Shown one piece after another: positions 1-11,589 of a DNA stretch of 64,000 nt; position 1 is the stretch's first letter; the number at the start of each line of letters is the position of its first letter. The notes beneath the pieces are model-generated. The model worked only from the letters and a program-made list of their open reading frames with translations, made no database searches and was not told where the DNA came from. The DNA is from Salvator merianae (Eukaryota > Chordata > Lepidosauria > Squamata > Teiidae): the NCBI GenBank assembly GCA_003586115.2, contig QVOM02000034.1:139976449-140040448 (forward strand), in the 5' to 3' direction. A program made the position numbers and the translations under genes.

Positions 1-2085
1 TAGAGACAATACTTCTGCACTGTGACAGCCCATCAGATGCTTGAAAACAGCTATCATGTCTCCTCTCAGTCTTCTCTTCTGCAGGCTAAACATTCCTAGA
101 TCCTTTAACTGTTCCTCGTAGGACATAGTTTGCAGACCACTCACCATTTTTGTCGCCCTTCTCTGAACTTGTTCCAGTTTGTCAATGTCTTTTTTAAACT
201 GGGGTGCCCAAAACTGGACACAATACTCCAGATGAGGTCTGACCAAGGAAGAGTAAAGAGGGATAATTACTTCTCATGATCTGGACTCTATGCTCCTCTT
301 GATGGTGTTTGCCTTTTTTTGCAGCTGCATCACACTGTTGACTCATGTTTAATCTGTGATCTACTAGTACACCCAGATCCTTTTCATATGTGCTGCTGCT
401 CAGCGAGATTCTTCCCATTCTGTATTGGATATGGTCATTTTTTTTACCCAGATGTAAAACTTTGCATTTCTCCCTGTTAAATGTCATTCTGTTAGTTTCA
501 GCCCACTGTTCAAGCTTGTCCAGATAATTTTGAATCCTCTCCTTCTCCTCCCTAGTGTTAGCAACCCCTCCTAGCTTTGTGTCATCTGCAAATTTGATCA
601 GCGTCCCCTTGACTCCTTCATCCAGATCATTTATAAAAATGTTGAACTGCACTGGTCCCAAGACAGAGCCTTGTGGTACCCCACTTGAGACAGTCTTCCA
701 ATCAGATATGAAGCCATTTATGACCACGCTTTAAGTACGATCACTAAGCCAGTTATGAATCCACCTAACAGTTGTCCTGACAATCCCATATTTGATCATT
801 TTTTCAATAAGTATAGTATGAGACACCTTGTCAAAGGCTTTGCTAAAGTCAAGATACACTATGTCCACAACCTTTCCTTGATCGATCCATCCATCCAGTA
901 ATTTTGTCATAAAAGGAAATGAGATTAGTCTGGCATGACTTGCTTGTTACAAATCCATGTTGGCTCTGGTTAATTACTGCATTTCCATCCAAGTGCTCCC
1001 ATATATGCTGTTTAATGATTTGTTCAAGGATCTTGCCTGGTATTGAAGTCAGGCTCACAGGCCTGTAGTTGCCTGGGTCAGCCTTCTTTCCTTTTTTAAA
1101 GATAGGTACAACATTTGCCCTTCTCCAATCTTCTGGGACTTCTCCTGTTCTCCATGAGTTCTCAAATATCACAGAGAGTGGTTCAGCAATTATATTGGCT
1201 AATTCCTTCAGCACCCTAGGATATAATTCATCTGGGCCTGGAGACTTGAATTCATTTAAGTTAGCTAAGTGTTCCCTCACCTTTTCCTTGTCCACACAGA
1301 GCCTCGATTCTCTTATTCCCTCAACAGCACAGTGAAGGCCAACTGATGTTTCATTTCCTTTCTGAGAGAAAACAGATACAAAATAGGAGTTCAGAAGTTC
1401 TGCCTTCTCAATGTCGTTTTTGACCAAATCACCCTTCTCATTCTGTAAAGGTCCTATAGCTTCTTTGACTTTTCTTTTGCTTCTGACATACCCCCAAAAC
1501 CCTTTTTGATTGTTTTTGGCCTCTCTTGCAATCCTCAATTCATTTTTAGCTTTAGCCTTTCTGACACTTATCCTGCAGATTTCATTATATTCTTCTTTTG
1601 ATATGTCCCCCTCTTTCAATTTTTTAAACATTTCTTTTTTTCTTTTTAGCAAGTTATTAAGTGCAGGGTTCATCCACCCTGGTCTCTTTAGATGCTTGCC
1701 ATTCTTTCTTCTTTTAGGAATTGTTAAAGATTGCGCCTCTAGAATCTCCTTTCTCAAAATTTCCCATCCTTCCTGGACATTTCTGTCCTTTAAGACATCC
1801 AGCCAATGGATCCTTCCTACCCTCCTTCTGAGTCCATCAAAATCTGCTCTTCTGAAGTCCAACCTTAAGTTTGAGTCCTCTCAGATCTTCTTCCTTTTTT
1901 TATCCAAAATTCAATGATAGCATGGTCACTGGCTCCCAGGGTCCCAGTCACCCTTACTTCCTCAACCATTTCTTCCCTGTTGGTAAGAATTAGGTCCAAG
2001 ATAACAGACCCCCTTGTTTTTTCCTCCATATTTTGGAAAATGAAGTTATCTACAAGAGAGGATAAGAATTTATTGGACTTGTGAG
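1..2085 (-). mobile_element. CR1 LINE copy 1, 3' side cut by window edge, 5' truncated
   Basis: On the - strand this encodes CR1 ORF2 reverse transcriptase. Broken frames run at 849-1862 (linker and start of RT, with FKSPGPDELYPRVLKELA and YRPVSLTSIPGKILEQIIKQ) and 194-727 (RT core, with SGVPQGSVLGP and FADDTKLGG). The same text recurs almost base for base in the copies at 14580-18575 and 22541-26425. Homology stops near 2085, where copy 2 continues into its endonuclease domain, so this copy is 5' truncated as CR1 usually is. The RT signature, normally FADD, is intact, but the frame is broken near 730-850 and again towards base 1. It lies in the intron upstream of the first host exon in the window, opposite to the host gene. 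Confidence 0.93.
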
Positions 2086-2217
2086 AGTAGCATTTATGAG
2101 AGTAACATTCATTTTGTTCTACTCATCCTAAGTGCGTGCTTGGTAGAGAAGCCAGATTTTTTGCCACATGTTGTGTGAAATAGCCCTACTGCCAAGTCTT
2201 CTTTTTATTTCACTCAG

Positions 2218-2689
2218 AATATGAGGATCCTGATATGTTAAAAACTTGGAAGAAGACGCTGAGATCCTCTCCAAGCAGCCCATTGAAGCCTAAGGCCATT
2301 GTGAACTTTAGCGAGTGTAATGATCCTGCTGTTCTCCGCCAGCAAATCCAGGAGCTGCAGCTGCAACTGCAGAGGTCTCGCAGGGTCATCCACAGCCTGC
2401 AGAGCCGTGTTCGCTCCGTGTCCATGACCAGCGACTATGTCTCGGGGGGTGAGCGCCCACTGAAGTGGAAGCAAGACTGTACTGCGACTAGCTCTCCTTC
2501 CCATAGTATCACAGATGAAGATGAAGGCTGGCACTCTGACAGCTTTGGATCCTTCTGCCCTCCAAGTCTTCACTCCCACAGTGATCTGGCCAAGCTATCC
2601 CAGAGGGTCTCCCTGCTTGAGAAGCATTTGGGTGAAGCCAAGCCAAAATTGCTATTGCCAGAAGAACTGAAACCTACAGCATCTATGGG
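2218..2689 (+). CDS. PDE4DIP: Myomegalin-like exon 1 of the window (472 nt)
   Basis: The acceptor is TTTATTTCACTCAG ending at 2217 and the donor GT is at 2690. One base of the first codon comes from an upstream exon outside the window, and two bases carry into the next. It encodes an acidic start (YEDPDM), a basic Ser-Pro stretch, and then a heptad coiled coil (LRQQIQELQLQLQRSRRVIH). After that come SVTSDY-like and TDEDEGW motifs and a second short coiled coil (LAKLSQRVSLLEKHL). The order and key motifs fit the centre of myomegalin. ORFs on the opposite strand here are shadows. Reading straight on past 2689 meets a stop one codon later, which fits the donor. Confidence 0.9.
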
Positions 2690-3260
2690 GTAGGAAAGAG
2701 GCAGATCAGCCGAGCCTGGTGCTACTGGACACTGGGTTGTATGAAGACCCCAAAAATGATTTTTTAGATGTTGTCATACACCTCTACTAAGAGTGTCATA
2801 ATTTCCTATTTGGCTCTTTTCCAGTTGATCAGATGATGAAGACACGACATCAGTTAAACAGTTTCAACCTTGGCTTTTGGCCAACTCTAAATAGCATGTG
2901 TACACTAGATATCAATATTCTTTGCATCAGTGCATTCAACAAATATACTCATAATGTCAATATGGTAAAGTTGTCAGAAAATACATTAATCTGGTCTAAC
3001 ATAACCCCCAGCCATTAAGCGTGACTAAGGCAGCATTTGCTCGAGCACACAGTGTGCTACAATTGCTCCAGAGCCTATTCATCCAAATGAAAGGATGCTA
3101 AGAGGGTCTGGCAACCCTGCAACATACCTTAATGGGAAACCCAATTCAAAGATCTCTTGGGATGGTTAGGAGCAGCTGAAGGCTCTCCCCCATGTGAATG
3201 CATGGATTGGGGATGAGGCAACTTACTGAGCTGATTTCTGCACGGGCTGCTTCTCCAGAG
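2690..3260 (+). other. Intron, no recognised element
   Basis: Intronic sequence between exon 1 and a hAT insertion. Only short chance ORFs are present (for example 2833-3018), without coding-like character. I see no repeat that I can name. Confidence 0.6.
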
Positions 3261-4205
3261 TAGGGATGTGCACAGTTTTGTTTTCCACATTCGCTTTGCA
3301 GCGAATCAAATGTTGACATAATTCACTTTCATTCATATTGACAACTATGAATGTTGACATTCTCAATGTTTGATACAAAGCTTCAATGAAATTTCATGAA
3401 AGGGAAGCAGTGAGAAGCACAGTTCAGCCAACAGAATTGCAGGATAGTTCAAAGGAGCACAGCTGGCACCAAATTGAATGTGGAGCACCCCAGGGACCAC
3501 TGTGCAAATTTTGGAGGCTATACCTCAAAATGAATCCCGCAGCCAATAGAATTGCAAGATAGTCCAAAGGGGCACAGTCAGTGCCCTTTTACAACTACAG
3601 CGTCCAAATTCGACATGGAGCTCTGGGGGCATCCCGGGGACCACTGTGCCTAAATAATATTCTATTTAAATATAACAACAAGAACTATACTATAAACAAT
3701 AGTATAAACAATATACTATTTAAATATAAGAATAAGGACAATAATGTAAATGGGAAATTAAGGATAAGAGAAAAGAAGACCCCCCCCCTCTGCAGTAACC
3801 CTCCCCTTCCCAACTAAATCAAAGGAAAACGATAGCAAATAAGATAAAGTGATGGAGAGAGAGAAAGAACCAGATAGCAAAACTTCTTGCAAACAGGAGA
3901 ACCCACTACCTAGCACCAGCAGCCAGAGCTAGAGAGAGACCGCCCACACAACTCATGGTTTTGAAGTAAAATCCTTGTGTTCCAACTGAAAATACTAGAC
4001 TCCCAGTCCCTTTTGATCCCTCCTCCCACCCAGATTTCCAAAACAACAAATAGAACTGCAAAAATTGTTGAATATAATGGTTTCATTCACGTTTGCATTT
4101 GTCTTTCATATATGAAATATGGGTCCTTCACAACATATGAAAATTGCCAAAAACACCAATTTCATACAAAATGCGAAAAAACCAAAGTTGTTCAGCACAT
4201 CTCTA
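3261..4205. mobile_element. Non-autonomous hAT-like DNA transposon with 8-bp target duplication
   Basis: The element begins TAGGGATGTGCACA and ends GCACATCTCTA, imperfect terminal inverted repeats matching 10 of 11 bases. It is flanked on both sides by the same 8 bases, CTCCAGAG (3253-3260 and 4206-4213). An 8-bp duplication and TAGGG-type ends are hallmarks of the hAT superfamily. The 945-bp interior has no transposase frame. It contains an internal near-duplication (AATAGAATTGCA-type segments around 3435 and 3545) and a poor, AT-rich 3650-3740 stretch. A related end may be present near 63495. Confidence 0.8.
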
Positions 4206-4565
4206 CTCCAGAGCACCAAAAGTGGATGACTTCTGGTGCCATTTCTGGTGCTTTGAGAAGCAGCCGATGCAAAAATTTCACTGCTTCAAGGGCTGTTCCT
4301 CCTCAGCAGTCTTCCCCTCGAGGATGGGAGCTGCAGAGAGAGAAATGCTATGTATTTAACATAGTTCCTACCCCTGGTTGCAGCTCACCTTTGTGGGGAT
4401 GAGCTTAGTCAGTTGAAGACAGGTTGCCTTTCTGTTTGTCGAATAGCTTTGATTCTGTTCCTTTGCATCATAAAGACTAGGATGAGGGAAAGACATTGTT
4501 TCTCCAAGTTTTCTTGACAGGGCTTCTGATTTGTCATAGCTAGTTCTTGCTGTATTTCCTTCCAG

Positions 4566-4801
4566 AAAATATGATTCGTTGGTACAGGCTCAAGCTCGGG
4601 AACTTTCCCACCTGCGTCAGCTAATGCGAGAGGGACAAGGGATGTGTCATATACTGAGCCAACACATCAGGGATACAGTCAAGTCTTTTGAGGAACTCCT
4701 ACGAGGCACTGACATTGATTACTATTGGGGACAGAACTTCCGTGAGCAGCTGACACAAGGGAACCAGCTGGCAGAACAGCTGATGAGGAAACTAAACAGA
4801 A
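4566..4801 (+). CDS. PDE4DIP: Myomegalin-like exon 2 (236 nt)
   Basis: The acceptor is TTCCTTCCAG ending at 4565 and the donor is A|GTAAGT at 4802. The first base completes a Gly codon with exon 1, giving GKYDSLVQAQARELSHLRQ. It continues through a helical block (HILSQHIRDTVKSFEELL) and IDYYWGQNFREQLTQGNQL. This is one of the most conserved myomegalin/CDK5RAP2 segments and is the main basis for the gene name. Translation beyond 4801 loses its coding character. The exon leaves one base for exon 3. Confidence 0.95.
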
Positions 4802-5186
4802 GTAAGTTCATTAGCTACTTAAAAGCTAAGATGAGGGGGCTGGATGGATGCAGAGCATCTTATCAAGACTGTTTGTTCTTGGGTCTTTGGGGACAGTCTT
4901 TGATTTTGAATGGGGTACAAATGAGACAGATGTACAAATTGCTGTAGTCCAAGCTAAGTTTAATGGGCTCCAACAGGATTTTAAAAAATAAAACAAAAAA
5001 CTCCTTTAATAATTGTGGAAAGTGTGCAGCTTCTAGTAACAGATGGGCCTTATGAACTTTACTGTTCTTTTCAGTTCTGTGGGCTTTCTACCTTTTTATC
5101 AAAGTACAGGATGTAAAAGTCTTGAATACTCCCATCTGATGTTGCAAGCATGATTATTCTTAAAAAGGTGCAAATCCCACAACGAT
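4802..5186 (+). other. Intron, no recognised element
   Basis: Ordinary intronic sequence between exon 2 and the MITE at 5187. Nothing further is supported. Confidence 0.6.
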
Positions 5187-5330
5187 GGCCCTTTCCGCAC
5201 TGGTCCTTATTCCAGTATATATCCTGGAATAGGGACTTGCCATCCACGTGCTAACACAGACTAAGGCCTGTGGACAGCAGGCCTCTATTCTGGGATATAT
5301 CTTAGAATAAGGCCCAGTGTGGAAAGGACC
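5187..5330. mobile_element. Foldback MITE, copy 1
   Basis: The 144-bp element starts GGCCCTTTCCGCACTGG and ends CCAGTGTGGAAAGGACC, which are inverted repeats of each other. The arms extend inward through TTATTCCAG/CTTAGAATAAGG-type complementary blocks, so nearly the whole element can fold on itself. It has no coding capacity. A second member is at 8393-8573. No target duplication could be assigned, so the superfamily is left open. Confidence 0.75.
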
Positions 5331-6334
5331 AGTATGTCCCCATCTTATTGATGCAGTGTTAAGTAGGCAGTAATGCAGGCAACATCATTGGAAGTGTAGC
5401 ATTTCTGTCCTCTTTGCCATATGGTAGCCCTAGTGCTAAGAGGTTAGGTACATAGGCACTCTAGAGAGACAGCCTTGATAATAGGAGATGTATTCTTAAG
5501 TGATTTATCTCTTATGTCCTTGTAAATGCAGACTACAAACTGGATCAGTCCATCCACGGCATAGGAATACTTAACAATAGTCTTTCAAGCCGTCTGAGTG
5601 CTAGTGTGGTTTGCTAGTCCACTCAGTAAGCAGCAGGATATCTAATGGTGCAAACATGTTGAGTGTCCTTCTGGCTAATCCACAGCATACTAATCTTCAT
5701 AGAAAGTAGGATAGGGGAAGGCTTGGATGTAAACACTTCGATAAACATTTGGGTATAGATATCCATTATTGTCAGCCTTAGGGGACTAGCAAGGCATGTA
5801 GGAGATAAGGAAAAGTGGACATGGGTCTCATGGTCCCTAGACACTGGTATGGGCACAGGGGAGCAACAGACGTTTTAGGCACTGTTGTAACTGCATTAGT
5901 TTCCCAGAAAGGGAAAGGGAAAGAGATTCCATCCAAGAGAAGTGGGATCTGCATCAAGATTAAGTCATTTCTTGGCCTTTGGTATTTTATACCCCATTCA
6001 ATGCTATTTTTCTCCATTTTGTCCTTGGAGGAAGAAGTTTGGGTACTCGTGGACTACAGCGTGCGTCAAGAAATCTTTGGATGAGGCAGGATTTACAATT
6101 AAATTTTACAAGAATTGTGCCTAAAACTGGCAGCAGAGAAATTATGAAATTGAACTGGAGGCTTATGGGGAAAGCATCAGTATTTTGAAAAGGGAACCAG
6201 TTTGTCCTTTAGGGGTTTTTTTGTTTGTTTGTTTTATCCACTGGTAAAAAAGGGAAATAATATTTGTATACCAGAAGTGGCTGATGGGGAAAGTGTGCAT
6301 TCACTAAATAACTTTTTCTGAATTTTGTTGCCAG
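5331..6334 (+). other. Intron, no recognised element
   Basis: Intronic DNA between the MITE and exon 3. The overlapping ORFs at 5778-6188 lie in several frames on both strands and look like chance. A GTTTGTTTGTTTTG run lies near 6220. Confidence 0.6.
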
Positions 6335-6386
6335 GGAATGATTTGAAGATGGAGGGCAAATCTAGTCATGAACTACATCTTCTGAG
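6335..6386 (+). CDS. PDE4DIP: Myomegalin-like micro-exon 3 (52 nt)
   Basis: The acceptor is TTTTGTTGCCAG ending at 6334 and the donor is GAG|GTAATA at 6387. Its first two bases complete an Arg codon with the single A left by exon 2, and its last two complete another Arg with exon 4. The peptide NDLKMEGKSSHELHLL sits exactly where mammalian myomegalin has a short polar linker before the LSRELQEKE block. Although short, its phases (1 in, 2 out) are what is needed to keep exons 2 and 4 in frame. Confidence 0.85.
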
Positions 6387-8392
6387 GTAATATTATTGGA
6401 TTCCCAGCTGCAAACTTTTGGGAGCATTCCTTACTCCAAATTGATAAAATGAGACATGTATTTTACTGTGTATGTAAATTATGATTTTTTTTTTCTTATT
6501 GTTAGGATACTAGTAATCACTTAATAGATGGACATTTATCTCCAGATTGTAGGCTGCATCTGCACAAGAGCAGACTGCAGCATCTTAAGGGCAGGAGTGT
6601 TTTTCCACCTCAATTCTCTTGAAAGCTGGAGAACAAAAGTTCCCCAGGGAAGCATTTTCTTTGCACTGGAAATGGCCCCAGAAGTTACCCATTTTTGATA
6701 AAATGAATGCCTGAGGGCGGCCAGTGCTTTCATAGCCTTTTTTCCTGGTTTGTGGGAAAAGAAGGATGCCTCTCAGGTGCTTGTTGGCCTTCAAGCACCC
6801 TTGGAAGGGTGCTGCATAACTAAGGGTGCCACATGGTGATGCCGTGCACTTTGGGCCTTTACCGGGCCCCTTTCTTGGCCAGATGGATGCAGAGAGACAA
6901 CTTCCTTAAAAGAGCACCACTCAATTCAGTACTCATAGACAGTTGTGATACTATGTGTGAGTAAGGACTGCATAAAGAGGCTCTAAAATCAGCCCAGACA
7001 GCATTTTATGTCTTTTCTGTGCTTTACTGCCCCAGTTTCCCTTACCGCAAGGCAGAAAATCTTCTCTTTACCCATCTTGCCAAAGTCTACTGTCTCTCAT
7101 CTCAGCTGCATTCCCACTAGGCTTCATGTAGGCAAGCCTTCACCTGTGCATCAATTCAGGGGGGTTGGTCCTCATTCCAGGACAGAGATTCACTGGGGGC
7201 TTTCTCTGCAGCCACACCATCCCTCAAGGCATTCAAGGAGTGTAGCCCGTGAGGCTGATGACAGAAGTAGCCTATGTGTCCTGAAGTAGGATTATGTTCA
7301 GGAGTTTAAAAAGATCTTCTCCCATTTCATTCTTTCACATCCAGCAATATTTTGTGACAGTGGCTTCAGATAGGGAATTCTTTGGGGCAGTATGGGGCAG
7401 TCATCAGGATTTATCAAATTAAAAGTTCCCATCTCATATCTAAATAGGCTTCTGTTAACAGAGTTTGGCATGCTGGGAATCTTCATGATAGATAGGGGCA
7501 GTGATTTTTTGAAATGGCAAGATAATACCCAATATTGGGAGCCCAGTGATTTGGGGTTTGATCATGTTGCCTGCGCCCCAATCAGGTGGGACACAGCCAG
7601 AGGAACAAGAGCCAAACTTTTGTTCCTAGAGGAATGGATAATTTTCAAGATTGTTCCAATCTTTCTCAAAATTCCCTGTAAAGATTGAAAAAGACTATGA
7701 GAATTTAGAAGGCTAGAACTTGATGATTGTGTCTGGGTGGTGGATGACAGAACTGTAATGAGGGAAGAAAACCTGGAGCTAAGATTATTAAACCCATCCA
7801 ACAGATAGTAGAACCAATATAGAACTACATACTTTATAAAAGGCTACCTGGCAAGGACCCCTCTGTTATGGCAACTGCACGTCATCATCCCTATCAGATC
7901 TTCAGCCTGCCTCCAAGGTAACCCCAGCAAAGCACTCCAAGGGTGGATTTTGTCCTCATGTAGTACCACCGCCACTCTCTGGAAAGAAGGTGGTGGTGGA
8001 GGTGACTTATCTTGACCATTTTCTACCCAGGGTGATTAAACACTGGACATAACATTTGCTGACTTTCGTGGCCATTTCTTGCCCAGTGCTAGGTAGAAAC
8101 TTCGAGACTGTGGAGCTTTTGTTCTACAGCTTCACAGTCTCCAAGACAAGAGCTATGTACACAGCTCTCCTACTGGTCCAGTGGTGGGATCAGACGATCC
8201 TGCTGCAAAGACAGCCATTTTCCAGGCTATGGAGACACTGCCTTAATCAGGCTATAGTAAGGCTAATATCTTCAATTTCCAGTTGTAGCCTTTACCCCTT
8301 ATCCCTAAATCCCCCTTTATTCATACCCTTTCTATATGGATTTTCACTTACAAGCTCTTTTTTTTTAATTGCTTTTTATTACACAAATCAAA
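6387..8392 (+). other. Intron 3, first part; nothing recognised
   Basis: About 2 kb of intronic DNA with no element I can name. Several short ORFs occur on both strands (for example 6536-6794, 7008-7289 and 7392-7688), but none keeps a coding-like composition or homology I recognise. Confidence 0.55.
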
Positions 8393-8573
8393 GGCCCTTT
8401 CTGCACTTGGCTTTATTCTGGATCATATCCCAGAACAGGGACCTGCTATCTGCATGCTAGTGGAATTTACAGCAGGCCCTGCGTGGGGCCTGCCGTAGTT
8501 CCTACTAAGCATGCAGATGGTAGGTCTCTGTTCCAGAATATAATCTGGTATAAGGGCAAGTGCAGAAAGGGCC
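8393..8573. mobile_element. Foldback MITE, copy 2
   Basis: The ends are GGCCCTTTCTGCAC and GTGCAGAAAGGGCC, perfect 14-bp inverted repeats. Inner blocks also pair (for example GCATGCTAG near 8453 with CTAAGCATGC near 8508), so the 181-bp element folds into a long hairpin. It is the same family as 5187-5330. AAA occurs on both sides, but a target duplication is not clear. Confidence 0.8.
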
Positions 8574-8912
8574 AAAGTTTTCAGTTATAGGATCTACAAT
8601 CTGGGAAAGGGGATGCCTTTCCCCCTTTTCTTGGATCACTGACTATATACAGTACTAGAACTGAAAATTTTGCTTTGAATAACAAATGTGTAGAGCATTA
8701 TCTTTTATTTTATTTTAGGTATAATATTGTTATTAGAGATTTGGTGAACTGCTGTTCAACAAATGTCAGAAGAGGCTATAAACTGTCAGGTGCTTAACCT
8801 AACAGTCCTGCCTCCCTTTGGCACTGCTCCCCTACTCCTGAAGATTACACACAATGTGGAGAATGTACCCGCTTTCCAGGCATGTATTTGTGCCATTATA
8901 GACCCCTTAATA

Positions 8913-9456
8913 CAGGGGTCCCCAACCACCGGTCCGTGGACCAGGACCAGGCCGTAGGGGTTTTTTTGCCAGTCCGCGCCACCGCCACAGACCAGCACTA
9001 AACACTGATAGTGCGCTCTGCTCTGCGGTGGCTCAGAGAACATTATGCAGGGCGTGACGGGGCGGGGAAGCGGGCTGGCCTCAGTAGACGTGGCTCCTGG
9101 CAGAGAACATTATGCGGGACGTGCCGGGGTGGGGAAGCGGACTGGCCTCAGTGACGCGGCTCCCGGCACAGCACATTATGTGGGGCGCGGTGGGGCAGGT
9201 CAGCGATCTGGCCACAGTGTCGTGGCTCCTGGCATAGCTCCTGGCAGGGAACTGGTCTACAGCGATGTAGTCACATTCACATTATAAATGTCTTAATTAA
9301 ATGATAAGAATGCACTAAACTCCAACCCCCTCCATAACCCCGCCCCCATATGACCAAAGCCCCCCCCCGCCCCCCCCCCATCCCACCCTGCCGGGCCATG
9401 AAAAAATGGTCTTGCTTGAAGCCGGTCCCTGGTGCAAAAAAGGTTGGGGACCCCTG
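8913..9456. mobile_element. hAT-type DNA transposon (Charlie-like ends) with 8-bp target duplication
   Basis: The element starts CAGGGGTCCCCAACC and ends GGTTGGGGACCCCTG, a perfect 15-bp terminal inverted repeat. The flanks are CCTTAATA (8905-8912) and CCTTAATG (9457-9464), an 8-bp duplication with one later change. These features identify a hAT element, with ends of the kind known from Charlie-group elements. The interior is GC-rich, has no transposase, and holds three tandem units of about 67 bp. Confidence 0.88.
9034..9232 (+). repeat. Three tandem ~67-bp units inside the hAT element
   Basis: Units begin at about 9034, 9101 and 9167. Each starts with a CAGAGAACATTATG-like block and ends with a GTGGCTCCTGG-like block. 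They differ by point changes and a base of length. The array is internal to the 8913-9456 element. Confidence 0.85.
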
Positions 9457-9794
9457 CCTTAATGGGTGGGGCTGCAGCACACGATGGCACACAATGTCAT
9501 CATGCAGATGCATGCTGAGTCTCTCTCAGCATTTACTATGTCATGCACATGCGTGCTGCAGCCCCACCTAGAATGGGGCCTATAATGGTGATGAGTACGC
9601 CTCTAGAAAGCAGGTAAGTTTCCTGTATTATGCATACTTAGGAGTAAGAAAGTGGTGCCAAAGGGAGCCAGGACTGTCTGGTAAAGACCTGACAGTCTGT
9701 GGCTTCTTCTACCATTTGATGAAGCACAAATAGCAGTCTGGCAGATCCTTAATTTCTTAATTGTTATTCATTCTGTTTTATCATTAGATAATTC

Positions 9795-9880
9795 ATAGCA
9801 TAGCATAGTATAGTATAGTATAGTATAGTATAGTATAGTATAGTACAGTACAGTACAGTACAGTACAGTACAGTACAGTA
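9795..9880 (+). repeat. Pentanucleotide microsatellite, TAGTA then CAGTA units
   Basis: A short TAGCA start passes into a run of TAGTA units and then abruptly into CAGTA units, about 17 units in all. The two-block structure suggests that a single T-to-C variant unit was amplified. It is intronic, between exons 3 and 4. Confidence 0.95.
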
Positions 9881-10953
9881 ATATAGATAGTATTAGATAT
9901 TTAGTATGGTTTGAAATGTGCTTGGGATGACTTTTACTATTGAAATTAATGGACAGATTTTTGCTCTAAGTTCAATTTTCAGGAAACGGTTTGGTACAGA
10001 TGAAGGGGAAGAGCATATTAGAGACCACAACATATTTTAGCACATATTTGTTTTCTTCAGTTTGTTTGTCTCTGTCTCTGTCAGGAAATGGATGGATTCT
10101 GCTTTAGATGGCATCCTAGAGTGGAAAATGAAAGGGCATGCGAGTGAGAATGCTACCTTGTGTGTCAGCCAGGTCCAGTTAGAAAATCCTAAGGGCTTAG
10201 GGAATATGTCAGTAATAGGGCTGGTGTATTCAAGGTGTACCCATTGTTTGGTTATTACAGGGTTGGGATTGAAAGTAGAAAAGCTACCCTATCTTGTTCA
10301 TTCCATGCAGATGGATGGGCAGCCAATGGCAGAGGGCCCAGCATTGAATTGTATGGAAACCACTTTGTTGGGAGTTTGTCCAGCTTTGATGGCACCCAGA
10401 GCAGTCCATTAATTCATTTATTGATTATCATTTTTTTACTATATAATACAAATCATTACTGTCATTACATTATTTTCCATATGTTTTGTTTTCTTGACAT
10501 TTGTTTTTGCTTTGTTATTTTGGTCAAGATAGACTTCTCTTTGAGTGGGAATTTAAATCCAGAGATGCTTTCTAGTCTGATTCTCTAGCCCCATTGTTAC
10601 GCTGGCTATTGTAGCCTTGTTGGTTTAGAGTATTTTGCAGCATTTTCTGTCTTTCATTTTCTTCAAGGGAGAATTTGTACAAAACTGTATTTTGTGAAGT
10701 TATTTATTAGCAGCAAACCCAAAAGTAAGTGGGAAGACAAGATTTGGAATGATGTATATGTTGGCAAAATGAATAAAATGAGGTGGGTCCTGCATTTTTA
10801 ATAAAATAGGAAGCTACACCTGCTGAAATTGCTCCTTCACAAAGCTATTGAAGGGTCAAGTGCATTGTCTTCTTTACATTAGGTTCAGGGTGGGAGAAAT
10901 AGTCTGCCTATGCAAATACTTCTCATAAATCTTCAAATCTAATGCTTCTCCAG
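9881..10953 (+). other. Intron 3, last part; nothing recognised
   Basis: Intronic DNA after the microsatellite. The ORFs at 10062-10412 and 10235-10588 overlap in different frames and have no recognisable homology. Confidence 0.55.
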
Positions 10954-11189
10954 GCTGAGTAAGGAGCTTCAAGAGAAGGAACAAGTCATCACAGGTCTAC
11001 AGGCCAAGCTTCAAGAGTGTTCAGTAACTCCTTCCAGTAGCCCCACCATGCCTGAATCAACCTGTTCTGATAGCAGCACTTCCTTTCTTTCTGATGACCT
11101 GGGCTGCTCTGATACAGATGACATTACAGAGTATATTTTCTGCCAGGATGACTCCAGTGAAGACCAGTTCCACGATACCATTGACAAAG
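10954..11189 (+). CDS. PDE4DIP: Myomegalin-like exon 4 (236 nt)
   Basis: The acceptor is TGCTTCTCCAG ending at 10953 and the donor is AAAG|GTATAA at 11190. It encodes a short coiled coil (LSKELQEKEQVITGLQAKLQ) and then a Ser/Thr-rich linker. An acidic patch follows (STSFLSDDLG, then SDTDDITEY). The match to myomegalin is close in both the ELQEKE helix and the SSTSFLSD patch. The ATG at 11048 is internal, not a start. It passes one base to exon 5. Confidence 0.93.
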
Positions 11190-11589
11190 GTATAATTTCA
11201 AAGACTTGTTGCAGGGATGCTTTTCTCTGTCTTAGGCGAGAGCAACATGCATTAAATCAGATTCAGCCGCAATGAAATCACACCAAAATGTGAGTTTGAG
11301 TGTCAAATGTGCAGTTTTTCAAATGAATTCACATTTTTACAGAGCATTTTTCCAACATTCCAAACATGTTGCTTCTTCCAATATGGGGGACAATATAAGA
11401 GTCATCATCTTGGAGCACCTAGTTCTTTCCTTTCTTTCTCAGTGTCTAGCTTTCGGAGTCATACATTGCAACAGGCAAGACTGCTGACTTGAACCCTGAC
11501 TTGGGTGGCACTTTGCTTTCAAAGTAGGGGATTCTGGGAAGCACATGGCTACAGGAGTACACCACTGCCTCTTTAAGAGCCAGCGGGAC

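Noticed and set aside
1069..1917. ORFs on the + strand within CR1 copy 1 (and equivalents at 16959-17225, 23558-24707 and 25081-25368)
   Set aside because: They are antisense shadows of CR1 ORF2 that recur in every copy.
2210..2579. ORFs on the - strand over host exon 1
   Set aside because: Shadows of the + strand exon, which has the splice sites and homology.
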